A stretch of DNA of 64,000 nt. It comes from Bugula neritina (Eukaryota > Bryozoa > Gymnolaemata > Cheilostomatida > Bugulidae). Positions 28,313 through 40,300 of this stretch are shown here, one piece after another. The DNA lies in contig OZ037771.1 of NCBI GenBank assembly GCA_964035545.1, positions 12,342,980 to 12,406,979 on the forward strand, read 5' to 3'. Position numbers and translations under genes: made by a program. Within the stretch, counting starts at the first letter, position 1. The number at the start of each line of letters is the position of its first letter. The notes beneath the pieces were generated by a model. The model was not told the origin of the DNA. It worked only from the letters and a program-made list of their open reading frames with translations, and searched no databases.

Positions 28313-31300
28313 CACATCATGTGACACAAACATAATGTGACACAAACATAATGTGACATACATCAAGTGACACACAGAGCATGTGACACACTGAGCATGT
28401 GACACACACACATCATGTGACACACACATCATGTGACACACAGAGCATGTGACACACAGAGCATGTTACACACACACATCATGTGACACACACATCATAT
28501 AATACACATACCACTTTGAGACGGAGTGACTTTCTTCTCATTCTGCACTCTGGACACGTCCACCTGGTGTGACACTTTAGTCACAGCTACTTCAGCTGGT
28601 TTGCTACGTTTGCTGATTTCCGAGTTGTTATTTGACGGCTCTGCTGCTCCCTTCTGTTTAGCCGACGTCTGCTCACCAACTTTACGTAAATCAAACAAGT
28701 TCGCTGTGAAACACAAGTTGCAACTCAATCACTGTCTTTCCGTGAAATAAATGAAGCTTTACCGCTAAGCCAATTACATGTCTTTCAATGAAAAAGTCAT
28801 GATTGGTTAACCAGCTTCGAAAATAATTCCATGAATGGAAAGACAGCGAATGATGGCTTTTTGTAAAAACAATTTTGATTGGTTGATATGGCAGTTGGCA
28901 GAAGCTATCTTATAGCTAAAATATGGTTACACAGTGAGTTTGTAATTACAGCTTTTAAACGAAACATAACTAGGAATGCTATGTTAGAAATTGTCTGCTC
29001 CTTTCTGTACTAATGATATATATTATGCTAGCATTAGCAACTATTATATCAACAAACGAAAAACAACACATTAAACTCACACCAGATCAACTCTCCATAC
29101 ATACTTGTAAGAAAAAACAAGACAAAACAGTAGCCTGGTAGCTTTCTAACATTTAAAATGGTAAGAAGGGGGCGGATGAGAAATACTCACACTTCTCTTT
29201 GAAATGCTGTTGAAGACTATCGCTGAATGTCTTCTTCATGTCGGTGTAAGACAGCAGCAAAGTGGCACAGAACAATATCGGCAGCAGTATGACAAACAGC
29301 CAATGAAAATACTCCTCCCAATCAGGTCTTGGTAGAGCATTCCTGCACCTGATTGGTCAATAGAATACTGTATGAGAAGACAACCTTTACTGCTAATACA
29401 TAATGACAGGTAATGTTTGATTTATTACACAGTTACCAATTTAAATCAATGATAGACTTTTTAGAAGCTAGGTTTCTATTGAAAGCTATCATAACCGAAA
29501 ATAAAGTTGAAGCAAAAAAAAGTGTTTCGTTTGCAACAGAAATAATTGCATAAAGCACTGCTCATTAATTTTTACACTAAGAAGACCTAGCATTGCTTAT
29601 TTTAAGCAACATAAAATTATGTACTATCGAAAATATTATATTCTATGACGGAGGAAGGCCAAACTGCCTGCAAAGGGTAGCTTAATCTACTATTTGTTAG
29701 CATGAACATATGTGTCATGAAACGTAATATACTGATAGCCATAGATTTTTAGCTTTTTATTGAAATAAAAAAATTCGAGAAGATAAAAATAGTTTAAATC
29801 CATTGAGAAATGCAACACAGGGTATCTCAAATACTAAAATATTCTAAAATTCAACATTAAAAGCACAAAAGGCAGCCTTTTTTGACTGTTCTTTGAATCA
29901 AACAAGACAAAAGTGGAGACACTGAACTCACTTGAGAAGAATGCGTGCCGGCAGGTGTACGGACACCATGACCTGATGAGTGAGGTTTCCACTGGCATAT
30001 ATAGTGAGGAGGGTCTGTACGTAGGGGTTGCTGAAGTCGGGGTAGTATATTAACTCCACCTCTCTCGAACTGTTGGCTGCCAATTCAAATCCCGAGCAAT
30101 TCCTCACCTGGGCAAATGCGAGAATACAGAAAACCAACAAGAGAATAGAAAAAATGCTAGCATGGCTAACAAGTCTCACTGCATGGCAAATTTATAAAAA
30201 AAACTAACGCAAGTTTATAGTCACTATCCCTGTGAGAAATCCCTGATGGAAAAAGTATTTTTTAAAATAGGCTAAGGACTTATTCATATGTGGCACAGAA
30301 GCAATTATGACTGGATGCTCTTCCTAACATTACCAATAGCCTTTACTGAGGTTGGAACCCATGACTATGTGTTTACTGAGTGCTTTAACCCCTAGACCAC
30401 GGCTGCTCTTTTACAGACCATCATTGCAAAGTAATATGCGACTTTGCTGCGCCGCTATAATGAATGCAGAGATATATCTACCGTAGCCTAGCTACACATA
30501 ACTAAACAGTACACTGAGCAAGAGTCACCTGAAAAGCAAGGTTAGAGCAAGGAACTCCGCCCACGTCAAACCCGTGTATATATACCGGCAGAGTGCCGTT
30601 GTTCTCTAACGTGAACTTGCTAGAAATACCGAAAGCCACTGGCTCCAACCACTTCTCGTTATCTCTTCTACCACCTGCAGAAGTACACCGTGTCAAGGAC
30701 ATACAATATCAGGCCGATAGCTATATCTTTGGCGTTCACTTGCTCTAATGCAAACACACAAGAAAAATTAGTTACACAATGAAAATATTTAATAGCAAAA
30801 ATTAAATAAATCCGTACCATCAATTAGTATGAAATACTTGTTGCATTATTGTCAAACTTTTTAGGAAGTGCTCAAGCTCAAGAAACCTCAAATAAACCAT
30901 AGTAATGGCCTGAGGTTAGGTTTAAAAACAAGACATAAGTTTTCACAGAAATTAAACAAATGTAAAGTAAGTAACAGACAAGTTATGACAGGTGATAGAG
31001 ATATGTATAAAATGTATATATGTAAACAAGTTTGAGTAGGTGCTGGAAATATGCAAGTAATAGGTAATAGACGTGTCAAATCAGTTGTCAGATATATCAA
31101 TTATAGTGACAGATTAGAGCAGGTGCTAATTAGTAGATACTAAAGTATATTTTCATGTAAATCTCTTTGCATGACTGTAAAATCTGTGTCTACCTACAAA
31201 CATTAAAGTGTATACAGTCTAATAGACTAAGTTCTGTATATCAACATATTTTCACCTTTTAAAGGCCTTGAACAACCTCTCAGCATGCTCTCCTTCACAT

Positions 31301-34300
31301 CAAATAGCAGAGAACCAAGCTGAGGAGCATCCTCAGCTTGGGGGTGGATCTCCTGCCTGATGTACAGATTACTAGTGGCCCCTTTCCCTGAGACTATCAG
31401 TGCATCCAGTATAGTCAGATTGTTTCTATAAATACAAATTTAACAGTGAACTGGTGTGACGGCATGAGACTGAGTGTTTACTTATCACACGTGATAGATA
31501 TACTTACAGCACATATTTACTTTTTATCACAGACTGAGTTTACACAGTAGATGGTCTACTTACTGAGTAAAACATTTTTAGGGGTAAAACAAAATGCTTC
31601 AAAGGTTAAAGAAATGCCAGTTTCACCATCTAAATCACTGCAGAGTGACTTTCAATTACTAAAAGCTCACCTTACTAGTATAACATATTCACCTTATTAG
31701 TATAAAACACTCACCTTATTAGTATGAGAGAGACGTAATTTTTGGCGACTCTCGGCTGGAAACCGATAGCCACGCTGACTCTTACACCGGGCAGCAATGT
31801 CGTAGCTATAGACTCGTTGTGAGGCATAACTCCAAAATTTTCTTTTACAGCTTCTCGAAATGATGGAACTGGATTACCACTATTCGTCTGTCAATAGAAA
31901 ATATATACGAATTCATGCACAAATGTATAATATACATGTGTGTGTGTATATTATACCTGGATAGTTGGCATATACGTATATATGACGTACATGTGTGTGG
32001 ATAGTATACACATGTATATAGACCATTGTCTAGATTCCAGAATTTCTAAACTGAGATGTTTGAAGAGCATAAAATGGCATTTTTTGGACAAGTAAAAGTT
32101 TGCCAATTATAATATGAATAAATTTGAAGAAATAATTTTTTGCTTTAAAAATATATTTTGAAGGAAAAAGCGCCAAAGTTGCCTTGCAAATTTCCAACAG
32201 TCTGTGTTTTTTATAAACTAGAATTTGATAAATTGAACAGAAAAGAGACATCCTTCGCAGTAGCCATTCAGCAGAACATACTATAAGCAGACGTATAATG
32301 ATAAATTAATAATTCTTCCAGCTTCACTTGTATGATGCTTGATCTTTCTTCTTAATCTAACCAGAAGAGGAAGTACATACCCAGTATATACAGCATATAA
32401 TATATCATATCCTACATTATCACATAGTATCATATCATATACCATATCATATATCATATAGTATCATAGCACATGCATTTATGTAGAATTTGAACTTGAC
32501 TCATAGCTGATAAACTAAAGGACATCTCAGCCAATTAAAACTCACGTTATATTTCTCTAAATTTTGCAAAGTGAATATGTCTTTTTCACTCAAGTCTAGG
32601 TGTGACCTCAACCTTTTCATGTCCGGTCTAAAATATACAGCACAAAGTTATTACTCATACATACAGTGAAGTATTACTCATACATACAGTGAAGTATTAC
32701 TCATATATACAGTGAAGTATTACTCATACATACAGTAAAGTATTACTCATACATACAGTAAAGTATTACTCATACATACAGTGAAGTATTACTCATACAT
32801 ACAGTGAAGTATTATTCATACATACAGTGAAGTATTACTCATACACACAGTGAAGTATTACTCATACATACAGTGAAGTATTACTCATACATACAGTAAA
32901 GTATTACTCATACATACAGTAAAGTATTACTCATATATACAGTGAAGTATTACTCATACATACAGTGAAGTATTACTCATACATACAGTAAAGTATTACT
33001 CATACATACAGTGAAGTATTACTCATACATACAGTGAAGTATTACTCATATATACAGTGAAGTATTACTCATACATACAGTGAAGTATTACTCATATATA
33101 CAGTAAAGTATTACTCATACATACAGTGAAGTATTACTCATACATACAGTGAAGTATTACTCATACATACAGTGAAGTATTACTCATATATACAGTGAAG
33201 TATTACTCATACATACAGTAAAGTATTACTCATACATACAGTAAAGTATTACTCATACATACAGTGAAGTATTACTCATACATACAGTGAAGTATTATTC
33301 ATACATACAGTGAAGTATTACTCATACACACAGTGAAGTATTACTCATACATACAGTGAAGTATTACTCATACATACAGTAAAGTATTACTCATACATAC
33401 AGTAAAGTATTACTCATATATACAGTGAAGTATTACTCATACATACAGTGAAGTATTACTCATACATACAGTAAAGTATTACTCATACATACAGTGAAGT
33501 ATTACTCATATATACAGTGAAGTATTACTCATACATACAGTGAAGTATTACTCATATATACAGTAAAGTATTACTCATACATACAGTGAAGTATTACTCA
33601 TACATACAGTGAAGTATTACTCATACATACAGTGAAGTATTACTCATACATAGAGTGAAGTATTACTCATACATACAGTGAAGTATTACTCATACATACA
33701 GTGAAGTATTACTCATACATACAGTGAAGTATTACTCATACATACAGTAAAGTATTACTCATACATACAGTGAAGTATTACTCATACATACAGTAAAGTA
33801 TTACTCATACATACAGTGAAGTATTACTCATACATACAGTGAAGTATTACTCATACATACAGTGAAGTATTACTCATACATAGAGTAAAGTATTACTCAT
33901 ACATACAGTGAAGTATTACTCATACATACAGTGAAGTATTACTCATACATACAGTGAAGTATTACTCATACATACAGTGAAGTATTACTCATATATACAG
34001 TAAAGTATTACTCATACATACAGTGAAGTATTACTCATACATACAGTGAAGTATTACTCATACATAGAGTGAAGTATTACTCATACATACAGTGAAGTAT
34101 TACTCATACATACAGTGAAGTATTACTCATACATACAGTAAAGTATTACTCATACATACAGTGAAGTATTACTCATACATACAGTAAAGTATTACTCATA
34201 CATACAGTGAAGTATTACTCATACATACAGTAAAGTATTACTCATACATACAGTGAAGTATTACTCATACATACAGTGTAGTATTACTCATACATACAGT

Positions 34301-37300
34301 AAAGTATTACTCATACATACAGTGAAGTATTACTCATACATACAGTGAAGTATTACTCATATATACAGTGAAGTATTACTCATACATACAGTGAAGTATT
34401 ACTCATATATACAGTAAAGTATTACTCATACATACAGTGAAGTATTACTCATACATACAGTGAAGTATTACTCATACATACAGTGAAGTATTACTCATAC
34501 ATACAGTAAAGTATTACTCATACATACAGTGAAGTATTACTCATACATACAGTAAAGTATTACTCATACATACAGTGAAGTATTACTCATACATACAGTG
34601 AAGTATTACTCATACATACAGTGAAGTATTACTCATACATAGAGTAAAGTATTACTCATACATACAGTGAAGTATTACTCATACATACAGTAAAGTATTA
34701 CTCATACATACAGTGAAGTATGACTCATACATACAGTAAAGTATTACTCATATACACAGTGAAGTATTACTCATACATACAGTGAAGTATTACTCATATA
34801 TACAGTGAAGTATTACTCATACATACAGTAAAGTATTACTCATATACACAGTGAAGTATTACTCATACATAGAGTAAAGTATTACTCATATATACAGTGA
34901 AGTATTACTCATACATACAGTGAAGTATTACTCATACATACAGTAAAGTATTACTCATACATACAGTGAAGTATTACTCATACATACAGTGAAGTATTAC
35001 TCATACATACAGTAAAGTATTACTCATACATACAGTGAAGTATTACTCATACATACAGTGAAGTATTACTCATACATACAGTGAGGTATTACTCATACAT
35101 ACAGTAAAGTATTACTCATACATACAGTAAAGTATTACTCATACATACAGTAAAGTATTACTCATACATACAGTGAAGTATTACTCATACATACCGTGAC
35201 ATGAAAAGCTCTATCAATGCCTCTGGGTTTGTATATAAAGATAGAGGTAGTATTTGAATAGTTACATCTGTATGGGACGGATTCTCGACAACCACAGACA
35301 TTGACTGCAAACACAGGAGCGTAGTCTTTAGTACCAGATATCATGATGAACTCATGTCTGTATACTGTCCCTAGCCCTGTGAGACCCCCCCCCCCCGATG
35401 GCAAGGTTTACTAGCTTAGTACTGTGTCTATCACCATACAGGCAATATGGTTTGAAAGTCTTCCAGAACATCTATGACCGAATGCCCTTCCAGACATCAT
35501 CAATTCACCTGCTAAGGTGTAAACCTACGACCTAGTGCTCCCACCACTGGACTAGTGAACCTGCTTCAGGCTAAGCCACTAGACTACGAATTCTCTTTAG
35601 ACTGTATGATAAACTAAGACTGTTTCAGTAGACACGTTCATGAACACCTTCTGACTCACTCAAATGAAAAGATCAGATGACTGGTAGAAAGTAGAGAATG
35701 TCAGAGAGTGAAGTTAGGAGAAGCACTTAGTTACACATGCTATGCCATGTCACTTTGTCGACATGATGAAAACATTGCAATATGTCTGAGGATATAGTTA
35801 CAGAGAGAACCTTACCAACTCAGCTTAAACACTGCAGACTTATTAAGGAGTAGACAGTGAGTGACATATGTGTAGTGAGCTATATATAGAACAAGTATAA
35901 GTATAAGTGGGAAGACAACTTACTGACAGGTTACCGACTTGAGTTGGTTGGAATCGTAAACGATGACCATCCTGGAGAAGTGACGGCCATATGAGACGAG
36001 CTTGAGCAGGAAAGAGGAAGTTCTGTATCCACTCTGTGTCTACTTGGACCGTTACATTCGCACTGCATTGAATATGTACTTTTATAGTATTATATATGTC
36101 ATTCATTTACTCCATATAATGTGTACTATATACTTACACTACACACTGTGCTTACACTACACAGTATATACTTACACTACACAGTGCATACTTACACTAC
36201 ACAGTGCATACTTACACTACACACTTTATACTTTCAGTACACAGTAAATACTTTTACTACACAGTATACATATACTTACACCACACAGTGTATACTCACA
36301 CTACAAAGTATATACTTACACTACACACTGCATACTTACACTGCATGGCATATACTTACACTACACAGTTTATACATAAACAACAGTATATATACTTACA
36401 CTACACTGTATATACTTACACTAGATACTATATCATAGTAGAACTACACTTACACACTGCGATGCTGCAAGGCGTTCCACCGCTCTCTATACAAGGTGTA
36501 AAGGTAAGTGTCCACCATATCTGAGCTGGGAGAGAGGGAGAGAGCCGCCACCCAGTTCAGGCCTCCAGGAGAGTTCAAAGGTAGACCTGCATAGCTGTCG
36601 TATGTTGAGCTGTTCTGTGCATCAAAGTATATGTGACCAATCTAGAAAATATACACACAATATAGAAATACATATATGACCAATCTAGAAAATATACATG
36701 CAATATAGAAATACATATGTATGAGATCAATCTAGAAAATATACATGCAATATAGAGATACATGTGACCAATCTATAAAAATATGCACACAATCTAGGAA
36801 AACACACATGCAACCAATTGTACAATAGTGATACTAATCTAGTGATATATGTGCTCAATCTAGAAACACGCAGGACTACCCGATGCAGCCAACTTAGTAA
36901 AAGCACTCTTTCAATATTTTCCAGCAACTCTTCCACACAATTGGAAAGTTAAATCTGCAGTTCTAAAGAATCCTGACCACAAGTGTTACTTTCAGCTACT
37001 TTTATCACATCTGAGTCTTATCATAATATTATGCTCCAAATTCATGTGTTTAATTATCCATACAGAGAAAATCAGACTTAAAATGACTTGTAATTTCTGC
37101 CCATAAACTTATTGAGTAGCAGCTACTGTGACTTTGACACTGAGAAGCACTAATTAAACCCTCGGAAAAACAATAAGAATTGTTTCCAAGGAAATTTACT
37201 TGAAGTTAAAAAGTTACTATAATAGCAGTAGATAAATAAATGTGGCTCATGTTAAAGTATTTCTAAGTGATTATTTAGTTTAAAACACTAAAGTACTCAA

Positions 37301-40300
37301 CACAGCGTCTTGGAATGGCGCAAGTACTTACCACAGTGTCTGGGAATGACTCAAGTAATACCACGGTGTTTTGAGATGACTCAAGCACTTACCACAGTGT
37401 CTTGGAATGACTCAAGTACTCAACACAGTGTCTTGGAATGACTCAAGTATTTACCACAGTGTCTTGGGATGACTCAAGCAGTTACCACAGTGTCTTGGGA
37501 TGACTCAAGCAGTTACCACAGTGTCTTGGAATGACTCAAGTACTTACCACAGTGTCTTGGAATGGCTCAAGCACTTACCACAGTGTCTTGGAATGACTCA
37601 AGCACTTACCACAGTGTCTTGGAATGGCTCAAGTACTGTTGGTGTGTTCTTTGTTGGCTCATATCTAAATCTACTGTCTTCTGGTAAAAAGGAGACTTTC
37701 GTAACCTCTGTGTAGTGAGCAAATGAACTCCGTATTTTCAATACTTTAAACGGTACTTTTGTCTACAAATAGAATTGAAATAATGTCTGCATATTTTTAG
37801 CAAAAAGAAAGACGGTAGAAAAAATACTTGCAAAAAACTCCCCAAAACTTCATAATTGAAACAATTTGAAAAATACTATTCAATAAAAATATGCTATAGA
37901 AATGTTGTTACTGTAAATTACTATAAATGCTACTGTGATTGGCTAAACTAGTTTTGATAATTAGTGTTCAGTAAATATCTCCCCACAAAAGCATTTAATA
38001 AATTAAAACCTGAATAAGAAAATATATTAGCATAAGAATTAATGTTATAAGAATTAAGAGGTGGAACTGGTCACATGGCTGCTTCAACACTTACAGGAAA
38101 TGCATTGTCGAATATAATCTTTTCAGGTATAGACTTAACACTCCCTTCTGTAGTCCTGAATCTGATTGGCACATAGAAAGTCTACAAACAGCCAATCACA
38201 GATAGTCATACAAAATCATAATAGTAAAGCACACTTGATTGGATAAATAATTTAAAATAATAATCAGAATAAGAAAGTTGACAGATATTCAAGACTAAAG
38301 CATAGGCACAACATCCAGTATGACATGAAATAAAAAAAGGTGTCGGTAAGTTATAGAAACACATTAATTACAAAACTAGACACTATTAACACAGATTAAT
38401 TATGTTGTCAGTTACACTGCCAGTCAGTTACACTAACAGTGACTTAGACTAACACTGCCAGTCTGTTAGACTAAAAGTCAGAATAACAGTCAGTTACACT
38501 ACCAGTCAGTTAGATTAGCAGTCAGTTGAACTGACAGTCAGTTAGATTAGCAGTCAGTTAGACTACCAGTTAGATTAGCAGTCAGTTGAACTGACAGCCA
38601 TTTTGACCATAACTATTTAACCTAATGGTTGTCCCAAGAGGCAGAGAATAAAACAATGACAATCCATACTAGTTTGATAAAGCACACTAGTGGTAATTAT
38701 TGTATGATGCTTACGTCAAAGTCTGTTGCTACTCTGATGTCTACCAAATAATTCCCATCACTCCTGGGTGCTGTCAGCTTAACCTTATAGACAGCAAAGC
38801 TGTGGGGAGGCAGCACCAGCTACAGAGAACAAGCAATAAGATACAGCTTTACAAAGAGAAGATAACTCACAGGGAGAGTAAATAGAAGACAACTCCGTGA
38901 ATATATAGCAGTACTGATTAAATGTAGCAGTGAGAAGGCAATTTCGTATAATATATAGAAAGGAATATGTTCCTATATATAAGGGGATGGTCAGCCATTT
39001 TCTAAATGAATCATTTTACTGTATTTAGTACACATCAGCAAATTGTGACCAAACATTAAAGTTTGCTCATAATTTATTGAAAATTACTATAATTACGTAG
39101 TAATTTTATATGCTGATTCTAATTATGCACAAGCTAAATAAAAGGCTGGGAGGAGATTCCCCACCATTAAAGCACGCATCTTGTCATATGAGCTAAATAT
39201 AAATGTGCAACAGTTATGAAAAAACCATCATGTCCGCACATACCAATTTACTAAAGACTTTGGAAAAACATAGAAAATCAACCAAATTTGAAAGAAAAAC
39301 TTTAATTATTTAGCTGTATTTGTTCCTATTCTATTAGCTTAGGGCAAGAAACCATATGCATTAGCAGCTACATTGTGAAAAATAGTTAAAAACTAGAGAT
39401 ATAGAGTGTGTACTAAATTAAGTAAAATGACCCAAATATTACATAGAAGGGAATATTATATATCATATAAATTGTTATTTTAAAAGCCACATTATATACT
39501 ATTTGAGGAAATGTGAAACATCTTTTGAACCCCATTGATGTTGATTAGTGACTCAAGTATTTATAGATGATTGAAACAAAGAGTTTCTGCTATTTGGAGT
39601 CATTTCCTCAACTTTTTACACAATATTTCTGGTTAAGTTCCTGTCAATTTTTGATTGGTGTAAACTAAGAATTACAATAAGTGGCACAAAATAGTTTGGT
39701 AAGATAGGACAACTTCTAGTTAAAACACCCAAAGACTATTTACTACGTGCATTGGCTAGGTGGACAGGTTAAATGAAAACTGCACGAATAAAACGCCTTA
39801 CCAGATCTTTGTTAATATTCGTCCAATCAGGAGGCTTGGTTAACATGAAGCCCGGTCCAGTCTCCACACCAAATAACTCTACTTGCGTAGCGGGTGACGT
39901 GCAATATAAGTCTTTAACTGTGACCTGCAATGAATGTTGGTGTATATCCAAAGTACTGATTAGTAAATTACACACCTATAAACTGCAAACTAATTTCCAG
40001 GGCCAAAAGATTAACAACACAAAGCTATAACACGATTATCATGCTAGTTTGCTGTGCAGCGAGATTAATGGATGAACGTGACAGGAAGAGAGCTTATCTA
40101 AACCCTCACACAAGTTTATAGTTACCATCCCCGTAAAAAAACCCCTGATGGAAAAAGTTTGATAGGGATTAAGGACTTATGTACTTATATGTGGCAGAGA
40201 AGGAATTATGAGTGAATGCTCTTCCTAACATCACTGCTAGTCTTTGTGCTCGGGCCACGGACCTCATGGTTTCGCTAGGCAAGCAATATAAACCCCTACA

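Noticed and set aside
27138-28441. Very long ORFs on both strands (up to about 425 codons) rich in H/T/P or C/V/W/G
   Set aside because: They are readings of the 14-bp A/C satellite inside a TMEM131 intron. The repeat has no stop codons in many frames, and there is no domain or splice support.
32640-35195. CRISPR-like regular repeats
   Set aside because: Units are directly contiguous with no unique spacers, and this is a eukaryotic intron.
35162-35404. ORF beginning MPSGGGG that covers a TMEM131 exon
   Set aside because: Wrong frame. The exon at 35195-35304 in another frame matches TMEM131 (ENPSHTDVTIQILPLSLY) and joins its neighbours in phase.
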